From the NCBI GenBank assembly GCA_028751875.1, contig CM054145.1, forward strand, positions 10,046,467 to 10,110,466: DNA of 64,000 bases, given 5' to 3'. This document shows, piece by piece, positions 1-11,147 of this stretch. How positions within the stretch are numbered: the first letter of the stretch is position 1; each line of letters opens with the position of its first letter. This stretch comes from Rapana venosa. Taxonomy: Eukaryota > Mollusca > Gastropoda > Neogastropoda > Muricidae. The notes beneath the pieces are model-generated. The model did no database searches, had not been told where the DNA came from, and saw only the letters and a list, made by a program, of their open reading frames with translations. The position numbers were made by a program, and so were the translations under genes.

Positions 1-80
1 CAGCATTTTTAAAAGTTGTACATATATAGGTAAGAGGAGTAAATTGTCATTTTTGGGTTGAAATTTAGAAAAATGAAGCA

Positions 81-172
81 GGAAGTAAGAAACCGCCATC
101 TTTTTTACATTGCCCCGGTCGTGCATTTTCTGTAATCGATACTGACACTGTGTTTGATGTCTTTTTGTGAGT
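81..172 (+). promoter_or_regulatory. Candidate WTAP promoter / noncoding first exon
   Basis: An ETS-like GGAAGT (81-86) lies next to CCGCCATCTT (93-102), the reverse complement of a YY1-type AAGATGGCGG. This pair is often found at start sites of TATA-less housekeeping genes. A good splice donor, GTGAGT, follows at 167-172. It could be the end of a noncoding exon spliced to 3039. This rests on motifs only and may be chance. Confidence 0.25.
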
Positions 173-547
173 AAAGTTTCATGTTAAAAAGCACGTTAAA
201 CTAGTAAATAGCCAAACACAGTTAGATGCAACATATTGTTTAGAAGAATAGGTGTGCGTGTGTGCAAATTTAACATTTTAGACTGATGAATACTAAGACT
301 ACTAAGAGCAGATCTAGATAGGTTTACAGTTTCACAAGTGACAAGATCGAGCAACTCGTCTTGAGACTAGACCAGATACAGTATTGGTGCCAGGAAAGTG
401 GTATTTTTTAAAATGCACTTATAAGTTACCTATTTTGTAGTTGTGGTCATTGGTTAATGGCTTGAGGAATAATTGGATTTTTGACCTTTTCCCAGTTAAA
501 AGGGAAGTAAGACGTCGGTTGTAGTAAGGGAAGTAAATCTCTCTCTC

Positions 548-579
<32 letters not shown>

Positions 580-1164
580 ACAACTTTGACAACTGGTTCT
601 GTGGTAGATTTTTTTTTTTTAACCCAAGCAAACAAACAAACAGCAAAACGAAAAAAAGAAAAAAAACATCAAAAACCATTTTTTTAAAAACCTTTCTGTA
701 AGGCTGTAGCTGCCAGTGATATAAAACAAGAATTGTTTGTGAAGGGAATGGGGAGGGTACAAACTACAAAGTTCTTTAAGTAAAGTCCATCAATTGCTGT
801 CCAATAGTATATTTTCCCACATTTTCATGTTTTTTCTTAATAACACAGTGCTAGAACTTTTACATATTCCAAATCTGAATGAACATGTAGCCCCCGCCAT
901 GATTTACTTGGTTGATTGAAAACAGAAAAGCTATTGTTATAATATTGTTTTGTTTATTTGGATATTTTGATATAATATGTTTCATGTGATGCAACCAGGA
1001 GAGCTGGCTTAGATGGAAATTGTGATGATTTCTTTTTTGCATTTCATTTCCCTCATTTATTGCCCTCTCTCTCTCTGTTCTGTATCTTTGTGTACATCAT
1101 ACATGTAAATTAAACCTATTCAGAACCCAAAACAGAAATTTTATATCATGAGCCATAAGCCAAC

Positions 1165-1255
1165 AGTTGAAGTTGGATGTGCTGAGCCTGACTTGTCAGG
1201 CGCTTGACGGCAGGGCAATGCATTTCTGCTCATATGACAGACAACAATAGTTGTT
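1165..1255 (+). repeat. Fragment of dispersed repeat E
   Basis: Contains the family core (CCTGACTTGTCAGGCGCTTG) followed by a tail near ACAACAATAGTTG. Longer copies lie at 42430-42755 (+), 53410-53735 (+) and 45475-45740 (-). The core includes the short palindrome CCTGACTTGTCAGG. The family type is not recognised. Confidence 0.6.
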
Positions 1256-1344
1256 GGACTTCTGATTATTGAAAGACCAAGACTGTTGAGCAAATTCACA
1301 TGCACTCATCAAATCACACACACACACACACACACACAACACAC

Positions 1345-1375
<31 letters not shown>

Positions 1376-1674
1376 ACCACACAAAAGTTGAATGTTGGCC
1401 TGTGAACTTTGCTAGCATCAATAACTGAGAAAGCTTTTTATGTAAGCAAACATGACCTAGAAACCAGTGTTATCTTATAGTTACAGATAATACAAACTAG
1501 GCTTTCCTCCCCCCCCCCCCCCCCAAAAAAAAAAAAAAAAAAAGTTTTCTCTCCTAGAATCAATCCATCTTTGAGTTTCTCAGTTTCTGTTGGTCTATCC
1601 ATCTCTGACTCTGTGGCTCTTAGAGTCTCTCTGTAATATTATATTTGTCACATTTTGTGTTTTACAATAAATTA

Positions 1675-2050
1675 CGCATGCATGGATACCACAAACATGC
1701 ACACTTGTAAGTATACACTGACAAACACACACTTAAACTTGTGTGTGCATACATGCTTGTGTGCGCACAGTGATACGCAGGCATAATGATTGATATATTA
1801 TACGCAACACGCTTACACATGTGCTTGTAATGCTCACACTCATGTGTGTGCGTGCGTCAACTACACATGCATGGATACCACAAACATGTAAACTTGTATA
1901 CACTGACACACACACTTAAACTTGTGTGTGCATACATGCTTGTGTGCACAGTGAAACGCAGGCATAATGATTGATATATGCAACGCACTTACAAATGTGC
2001 TTGCACATGCTCACACGCATGTGTGTGCGTGCGTGGGCACATGCACACAT
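1675..2050. repeat. 189-bp tandem duplication
   Basis: Two diverged copies in tandem. The marker CATGGATACCACAAACATG occurs at 1681 and 1870, and the CA/TG-rich body, including GCAGGCATAATGATTGATAT, repeats in each. The copies differ by small indels and substitutions. The short open frames on both strands in this stretch come from the CA/TG repeats and are not genes. Confidence 0.8.
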
Positions 2051-3050
2051 ACATGTGTGTGTGCTCATGAGGTTTTTGCTCACAAACATCTTAATCTTAT
2101 CCCACCTCCATCCCATTCCTACTGAGTACTGGTGTAACCTCTTTTCATTGTTTTTTGATTTCCTTCTTTCCTAATGCTTTGATTCACACCTGTGGCAGTA
2201 TGGGTATGGAGATTTTTAAAATTCATAGTACACTCTAGATTGTATCAATCATTTATTCATTTAGTTTATTGTTGAATGTGTCTGATTCATTGCTGGTTTT
2301 GTTGACAGCATTAATAATTGATGAAAGAAAGTATTAATTTATAATTTTCTGTCAGGAAAGTAGAAGCAAAATGAGATCTGTTGGCTTGTTGCTGTGTGTT
2401 TGTGTGTGCATGTGTGTGTGCATATGTATGAGTGTCTTTGTGTACATGTGTGTGATTCACTGATTGTGTGTGTGACTGAAAGAGGAAACTTGATAGCCTT
2501 TAAAGGTGAACTGAAACTGAAACTTAGTGAAAGAGGAAGTTGTACATTCTTTTTTCCAGGAAAAAGATTTAGGTCAAAAGTAGGAGTCTCTTGATAGCAC
2601 CAGTAAACTGAAAATGAAACAGAAACTAGGTTTTTTCCTGGTAAGAGATTGACGTACAGAATCTGTCAGCAAACACTACAGAAATTCTTCAATCAATCAA
2701 TGTCTTAGAAAAGATTGTAGCATGGAAAAGGTATATTTACATGTTATAATTTTGTGTGTGATATTATTAACTGAAAATGTTATGATATTCTGATGCTATC
2801 TTTAGTATATCTTTCTTTCAAAAGCTGGTTGTAGTGTCAGTCTCAATGTAACTCAAATCTGATTATTTTAGTGATACATGGTAGTGATCATCTAGTAGGT
2901 GAGTTTCAGTAACAAGTTAAAACATGTCATTTTCAGGTTAGTGTTGACAGTATATATGTTTATAATTATTTACTTTTTTTAAAAAGTCACTTGAATTACT
3001 TTGTTTTTTTGACTGGTATTAATTTAAATCTGTTTCAGAAAGTGAAACAA

Positions 3051-3080
3051 ATGTCTGAAGGACCACCGTCTCCAAAGAGG
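3051..3080 (+). CDS. WTAP: WTAP coding exon 1
   Basis: Encodes MSEGPPSPKR. The exon proper starts at 3039 after TGTTTCAG, so 12 nt are 5' UTR. The ATG context (AACAAATGT, A at -3) is acceptable. The donor at 3081 is GTGAGT and the phase at the end is 0. The PSPKR stretch resembles a short basic nuclear signal. Confidence 0.85.
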
Positions 3081-6000
3081 GTGAGTTTTATGTTTATTGG
3101 TGTTAGTTGTTATTTTTCCTTTTTCATGTTGCTTTATTTGTTGTTGTTGTTTTTAACCACAAAAAAGCCAATTTCTTGGGTTAGTTTTTAAATTAAATAA
3201 TACAAATGGTATGTATTTCTGTCTTTGAGAAACATTTTAAAGACTCAAAAGACCAAAATTGATGTTATTTTTGGTTTGGTTTTGGTGAAGTTGAGTATTA
3301 AGTAACGCCTATGAGTTAATTCTTTTTGCTTGAGTGGTCTTCTAGCTTATACTTATAGATTAGTGTGTTGCATTTCAGATGCTATCATCAGTATCAAATT
3401 TTACTGTGGGTGTATCTTGGGAGCTGCATTGATGTCACAACAAGTAGTTGATCCTTACAAGTCAGTGTTACTCTAGGTTGAACTGTGGTCTTTTTTGCCA
3501 TTTCTCCTTTAGAGTTGCTTTTTCATATATTATGGTTTTTTTTTTTAATAGAACAATAGAGGGGATTGGTGTCTGGCAAGTAGGGATATATTCAGTCCAG
3601 TAAATTACAAACAATAAGCAAAAGCGATCATCTTGCAGCAGGATAGAATTGGTTGTGTATATTAGCTTGAATGTTTTCTGAAATAGTGAAGTTGTGAATT
3701 TCAAAAGCACAAACTATATAGTAGTATTAGGTTCTCTGTTATAAAAACAAAGAAAACCAACCTGTAAGAAAATAGTGCTTTGTGAATGTCATTGTTCTGT
3801 AAATTTTCAAAACTTTATTAGAAAAGGATTGTAATAGACCTATATATTTCAGAGTTTGTTCAGTATATATTGAATTTGTCTTTACTTCATTTGTTGCAGC
3901 TTCGCCTCGACGTTGATGACCTAGCAAAATTGAATAAGGAAGACCTTGTGGAAAAGTAAGGAATGAAAACTTTGATAATTTAGAGAATACATAAGTGTAA
4001 AATGAAGTATGGGTCTTATTGTGGGTTTGTGTGTCTGTGTGTACATATTGAACACAATCTTTTAAATGGTACCTGTGAATTAATTCTAAATCATAGTATA
4101 GATTTATGATGTACGATAGATTTGAAGTAATATCTCACTAATACAATGATTTTTTTTCACTTGGTTATTCTGTTTTTGATATCTGGATGAAAAAATGTAA
4201 AGAATGGTGGATAATATTGTAGTTCTGTAGTTTTAAATATATTCCTTGACTTCTAGTGTCCAACTGTATTATATACAAGGTGGATTTTGTGTGTGTTTTG
4301 GTGTTGTTGGTTCACATCAAAACTATAGACATGTCTGTAAATGGTTGGTTGGTTGTGTAACTCTTTTGTCCTGGCTAGCCACTTTAGTGGAAGACTATTT
4401 CTTACAGCTGAGGCATGGGTTTCCAGACCTACTATTCCGACAGAGAAACTATGCAAAAAGGTTATTGTATCTTAATTGTACTATATTGTTGAATAAGAAA
4501 AATAACTTGCCATACACTGTTGTGTACTGAAATAATGTGGCAATAGCAACAGCATGATTTTATGTACTTGTGTGCTTGTGGTGCCACATAGGAAGACAAA
4601 GACAGTTGACAGTATTGTTTCACAAATAACACACAAAACAATAACATGCAGACAACTAACTTTATAACTGAAGCTGACAAAACATACACATAAAGGTAAT
4701 ACAGATGTATAAACTAAACAATAGCAATAATTTCTCATGTAAATCATCGTCACTATCACTGTTCTGTTAAATAAGTGCTGGGAAATTTGCTCTCTCTCTC
4801 TCTTTAGTAAGTTTAAGCAAGGCACAATCATATTTTCATAAGCTGTGTCGCCAGAAAACTAATCTTGCATCTTCATCCTCCAGTCTTGATAGTAAGAGTG
4901 GGAGAATGTTTTGAAGGATTGTGCAGCTTTCCCATGGGGGTGAGAGAGGCATGTTAGACTTTTGGGGTTTTTTATATAGAGAGAGAAAGCTCTTCTAAGT
5001 GACTGGAAGAAGACTTGGATAATGAAAAATGCGTGTGGAGCCTGTCACAGCAGGTCCAGTATACAAGAAATGATAATAAACAGCATCCACTTGGAGAAAG
5101 TGAGTTAAGCTTTCATAAACATAACCAGGGGTCTTATTTGTCCACACTGGACAGGACAGGTGCTGGAGAAATCTGCAAAGAGCTATTTAATGCTGGGAGG
5201 GAGTGTATAAACACTGAGGGTCTATCCCATTTCTGTTGATGTACTGTTACTGTTGATGTTCTGTTGATTGAGTAAAGCGGCCAGCTGGCCTGAAAGAAAA
5301 TCTGTGTACTTCCTACAAAAAGCGGCCGGCCAGCCAGCCTGAAATTTTTTTTTTTTTTTTTAAGGGAGAGAAGAGTTGAGTTCTAATTGAGCAGAGTGTG
5401 CTTGTAATTATTAGTGTTTAGTTCTTGTGTGGGCTAAAATGATTATTGTTGAAATAGAAAATCAACCTACAGATATTATCGTAGTGTTTAAAATATTTTT
5501 TGTTATATCTGAAAAGGGTGATTAATTAGATGATTAACTGGGTTTAGTGAATGTCTGCTTGAGAAATGGAGCAACTTTTAGTGTTTCAGGACTAATTTAA
5601 AAGTTTTGTTTTTGAACAGTTCAATGACCCATGCATAGTTTAGGTTGAGTTTCCTAAGGGGAAAAGACCGGAAGGTTGGTTGGGATTTTGTTCCTTTCAG
5701 TGGGCTGGACTTTTAATTGTCTTTTTTCAAATACATTTATGTTACAGCATTCCTGTTTGGTTCCTCCCCCCGCCCCCCTCCCATTTTTACAGGCATCCTT
5801 CTTTTGAAATGATAGATATAACACTGGTAACTTCTTGGTCAAAAAGATGACACAGTCAGCTTGGAAAAAATTAACTGGGGTAATTGTATGATTTTCATGT
5901 TCTCATATTTTAGGATGTCCTTCAGCTGAAACTTAAGTCGGAGTATTGTTTTATTTGTTATAAATTTATGTTTTATTTATTGTGTGTGTAATGTGTCTTG

Positions 6001-9000
6001 AAGGTACAGAGAGCTGGATGACTATTTGTCATACATTCTGGCAAAGCAGAGAGGATCTGTTGATAAAGGTATGGAAACAATCTTTGTATGTGGATCTGTG
6101 GTCTAGAGGTAATGCACCTGCCTAAAAAGCAAAAAGTGCAGGTTTGATCTCCGTTTGTGCCCAAAACTTTCCCCCCATCCATTAGACCGTGAGTGGTGGT
6201 CTGGATGCAAGTCTTTTGGATGAGACAATAAACCGATGGTGTGCAACATGCTTTCAGCACATGTAAAAGGGCCCTTGGCAACAAGAGAGTCATCCCTGGC
6301 AGAATTATGTAGCAAAAACATACTCTTGAGAGGGAACAAATACACACGCAGACAGGAAAAGAAAAAAGAAGGGTGGCACTGCACTTGTGGTTACACGCTC
6401 TCCCTGGGTAGAGCAGCCCAAATTTGATGAAGATAAAGCTGCTTTGACTTAAAAAGTTGTATACAAATACAAGATCTGCTGATAAAGGCATGGAAACAGT
6501 CTTGACTGCATAGATTTGTTGGATTTAGGAAGTAAGTTTCTGTGAGTCAAGCTGATGACAGGATATTGCCATCACATGTGTGTGTTTGTCCATATGTTTG
6601 TTTTTAAAACTAAAAAGTGATATGTAGGCATTATACAGTAGTGAAACATGTACCTCAATTCTGCTACTCAACAAGAACACAGTAACAACAAATCTGTGTT
6701 AGAGAAAATTAGAAGCTCTGAAAATGAGGCATTCATAATTTTCATAAACTGTAGTAAGGCAGGCATTTGACAGTGTCAGAAATGGGCTTTCCAAAGCTGG
6801 TCTTGCTTATAGCAAATTTGTATTCAGATCAGAAGGCAACCATCTGATGGAGTGGCGAGCGATGTGAGAGTGCATGTTATCCCCACATCTTTTCAGCATT
6901 ATATACATAATACAGAAGTGATCATGAGAAAGGCGACATAGATATGTGCATTAATATAGGAGGCAGAAACACCACTAACCACAGATACGCTGATGATACA
7001 GTACTTGTGGCCAATGATATCACAAGCTTGAGAAGAATTGTCTACAGAGTCAATACAGAGAGTAACACTGCTGGTCGTAAGATAACTGCAGGAGAATCAG
7101 AAGTTGGGAGAATCGAATATTGATTTTAGGGTTGTTGTTTTTTTCCTCTCTATGCAATATATATGTGTTGATGTATTGATTTAAGGACTTGACATTAAAA
7201 TCTGTCAAACATCATACATATCCATAAGATCTTTGAAGATGTAAGTTACAACAATACTTTCAAGAAGAGTCTTGAAGTCATTTTCACCAGATGTAAATTG
7301 TATTGCATCATAGTCTCTCCTAGAAAAAAGAAATCCCAGAGAAACTAAAAGGATGTCTGAATTTGTCCATTATTGAATGCTGTTAGTGTTCATGGTAAAA
7401 TTTTAATTTATGTGGTGTATTGTAAAGTCTACTGTAGTAGTCCAGCAAGTCCTGTCCTGGTACAAATCTGTGTCTGTGTCTCATGTGTGCATGCGTATAT
7501 AAAGGGGAAAAAAATCATTAAAAAATGACAAATTATTCGAATGCAGTTCTGTTCATAACAGTAGAGTTTTGATCCAGCTGCATCAGTCCAGATATAGATA
7601 GCAGTATTTGGTCAATTCGATAATGCTCAGAGTGCTTAAGAATGATAACAGCTATATTTTCTGTTGAGTATATAGCACTGCATGAATCAGTTACTGTAGT
7701 TAACCACTAGACTGCCTTACCCCGGAAATTTTCCGGGGCTAAACGTGCACCCTATACGCCAACAACCTGTAAAATTTCCGGGGTGTCGAACCAAAGTAAA
7801 CAAGCCTGCTTCCTTGACTACAGTTAAAGGGAAAGAACTCCAAACTTAATGGAGGTCACTCTCCTGTTGCTTGGCAACATTCAGCTGCAAAAACCGTAGC
7901 AAAAACGATCGTTTTTTTAGCTCGTATTTTGTGTTTTTATGCATGACTGTTTTGGAAGTTCGTGTTCAAAATGGCTGACACTTCTTGTTGAAGGCATAAA
8001 TAACTTTACACAGCTGTAAAATTGGCAAATAAAACTGTAGATTTACTTAACAGTGATGAAAAGATCGTGTATGAATCAGCTGATCGTGCATTTAAAAAAA
8101 AAAAAAGAGATTTGGCCTAGACTTATGTTTGACGTTATTGAGATCGGGAGTACTCAGAATGACAGTGGTGATAAAGAAATCTATTTTTGGTCAATTTTTT
8201 TACATTTTAAATATATTTTGGCAGTGAAATAGCATGCTAACTAATTTGAGTTTGCCTTGAAGTAATCTACGATATATATACTGTCATTAGGCAGACTATC
8301 AGGAATATTTCATGTGGTAGTTTCTGAGTAAGAGGGATATGAACATAGCAGTGGTACATAAGAATTTTATTCCCCGGCATATAGGGTGCACTTGCACTGG
8401 GCAGTTAAGAGGTTAAAAGGCTATGTAAACCACCTCAAGAGTAAAGCAGAGATGACCAGAATTCACACGATGATAATTATTATCTTCATTATTGACATTT
8501 TCAGATGATGGTGATGACAAAGAAGGAGATGATGTATCAAAGCACACAGGCCAGGACTCTTCACGTAGAGAAAATACCCTTGTACTTCGCCTGACAAACA
8601 AGGAACAGGAACTGCAAGACTGTATGGTGAGTTTGTTTCTTTTTTTATATTAATTCATCTAATTTTGTTGGTTTTGTTTGCTCCTTGACTAGAGCTCCAT
8701 GGTTCACCATTGTTTAAGATTTTGTGTATGCGACCATCTACCCACCATTAAGGTAGCCGTATTCTGAATTTGGAGATGGTGTCTAAACATGACACAAGTG
8801 TGCATGCATTTAAATAAAATTGTTGATTCGTACCATCATGAAAGGGTTTGAAATGCGTGCACAAGTTTTTCTGTGTGCGTTCGCATACATGACCACGATT
8901 TACAGTCTCATCTAAAGGACTTTCTGTAGAGTGGGTGGAGTCGGTACTGATGTTAACCTCAGGGGAAAATCCCCTCAAATGGCAGCCTCAGTCGTGGCTG

Positions 9001-11093
9001 GAACCCAGGTTGTCTGATCACAAGCTCAGCACTCTTACCACTGGGCTATCCTGCCCCATAAGTTTTATATGTAGTCTCTGTGAACTTTCTTTTTGCTCTC
9101 TCATAGTTAATGCCTTTCTGTGGGAACAGAGGCACAAAAAGAAAAGTCTGGCTTGTTTAGTTGGTCCTGTCTTTTAAATTGATTGTTTACTATTGGAGAA
9201 GAATATGCTGATCCTGTAAAGTAGGTTCATGTTTAAACAGATGTTTACTCAAGAGCAAGGCATATCTGCATTCGTATCCACTAGACCTTTGAGTGGTAGT
9301 CTGGGTGCTAATCTTTTTTGGTGAAAGGGTAAAAAATGAAGCCCTATTTGGAACATAAATTGGGCTCAGTGTTTATGAGCCCTCTGCAACAAGAGTGGTC
9401 GCTGGCCAAATCCTCCAGGAAAACCCCATTCTCATGGAAAAACTTAGGACATTTGTATGGAATATTAATCATACCATTGATCACACGGATGCATAGGCAA
9501 AGTTTCTTATGTTGTTGGTGTTGTGTGTTCCCCAGCTATACACTCCGGGGGTCACCCAGAACATGCACTCTGACTCACTCAACCCACCTGGGAATCATTG
9601 TGAGATAGGGAGTAGACCGGATGAGAAGTTAGCGTGTATGACTCTTTTCAAGCACCTCGCCATATAGGGAATTTCTTATAAAACAGTTGCATAGTTTCTG
9701 AAAAAGTAAGTTATCACAAACGTTTTGAGCAAAGGAGAGTAATGTCTTTGCTTTTGCCATGATGCTATTATTCCGATGTCATCTTTTTGGTGGTATTACC
9801 TGGGCTGTTTGTTTGTTTCAGAATCAAATTGCAGAGATGAAAGCATCCCAGACGCAGAATTCAGCCCAGCTGCGTTCCCTCCTCCTGGATCCGGCAGTCA
9901 ACCTCGTGTTTCAGCGCATGGCCAAGGAAATGGACGATTGCAAGGAGAAATTCAAGCAAACACAAAACGAACTAAACGCTTGGAAGTTCACAGCAGACAG
10001 GTGTATATCTCAAACCAATCTGGTAACTCTTTACTCTTGCATCATTGACATAACATGAACACACAATGGAGAAACAAAACGTACACATTTTTGTCATTGC
10101 TGCTTGAGCAAGTATCATCGGCAAGTTGTTTGAAGATTTTGGGGGGGGAGGGCAGGCATCATTTCCAAGCTCTTGGCTACACAGCTGTGGCTTCTCGTCC
10201 TTGGGGTGGAGAGTGGCGGGCAGAGCCTGTGTTCCTGCACCTACTTCAGCGTGCACCATCTGCTCCCGCTGTTCACTTGCCATCATCAGACTTCCCTTTT
10301 GCGCCCACACTTTGGTCCTCCTTGGCTTGCCTAGCCTGGGTCCCCCCTAGGCTTGTATAACTGTTTGTCCCTGTCTACTGACTCGTTTCTTTCCATAGAA
10401 GTCACGTGTACTGTCATTTCAGCTGGGACTTTGAACTGTAGAGCCCCACCCCCCCAGTTCAACACGTCTCAGAAGTACCCTGATCTGAAATTACATCAGT
10501 TTTAAGAACAAACATTAACTTGTAATATTTCAGGCCAAGCTCATGTCTTTAGTAGGACTAAGTTAATTATTTGACATGTCTTGGCTAAAGCAATAAGACT
10601 CCTCAAAAGAAATTCGTAAAACTACTTTTCAAGAGAGCTGACCCTTTGGCATTTCTGACTTTGCAAGATCAGAGATTAACTTTTACCGGAAAATGCCGCT
10701 CAAGAGACAAAAACGTTGCAGATTCAAGGCTATCAGAGGTGGATAATGTTCTACTTTCTTATCGTATTTTGTGTTCAAAGTTAGATTATTTAACCCCCAA
10801 AATATATTTTATCATAGTGCTGACAGAGTAAGAAGAATATTAGAATATTTGTTGGTAATAAGACGGTACTTATTTTTCAGTAAAGGAGTATGGTTTTGCA
10901 TTTCATAACTCTATTCTAAATCATCAAATTACACAAAATATCATGGAAAATTATTTTGTGTCCAATATAACAACATATATTTGATGGGAGTTTATCTCTT
11001 TTTTAAATAACAAAATGCAGTCTTGCTATTTTTGCAGAATATTAAAGTTTGCAAAAAAAAAAAAAAAAAAAAAATTGAGTGGAAAAGAGAGAG

Positions 11094-11147
<54 letters not shown>

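Larger units (their letters stand above)
1..3038. other. Upstream flank of WTAP, no coding exon seen
   Basis: No open frame here resembles a known protein. The stretch is AT-rich with C/A homopolymers (about 549-577 and 1511-1543), an AC microsatellite (1315-1380), a dispersed-repeat fragment (1165-1255) and a 189-bp tandem duplication (1675-2050). Because the first WTAP coding exon begins at a splice acceptor (AG at 3037-3038), at least one noncoding 5' exon must lie here or further left. Confidence 0.7.

Noticed and set aside
5973..6491. 172-codon minus-strand frame near WTAP exon 3
   Set aside because: It runs antisense across WTAP exon 3 and a SINE-B copy, and the sequence is that of the SINE.
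10055..10360. GC-richer open frames after WTAP exon 5
   Set aside because: Overlapping frames on both strands, directly after a good donor, with no WTAP similarity. Possibly part of an unrecognised repeat.
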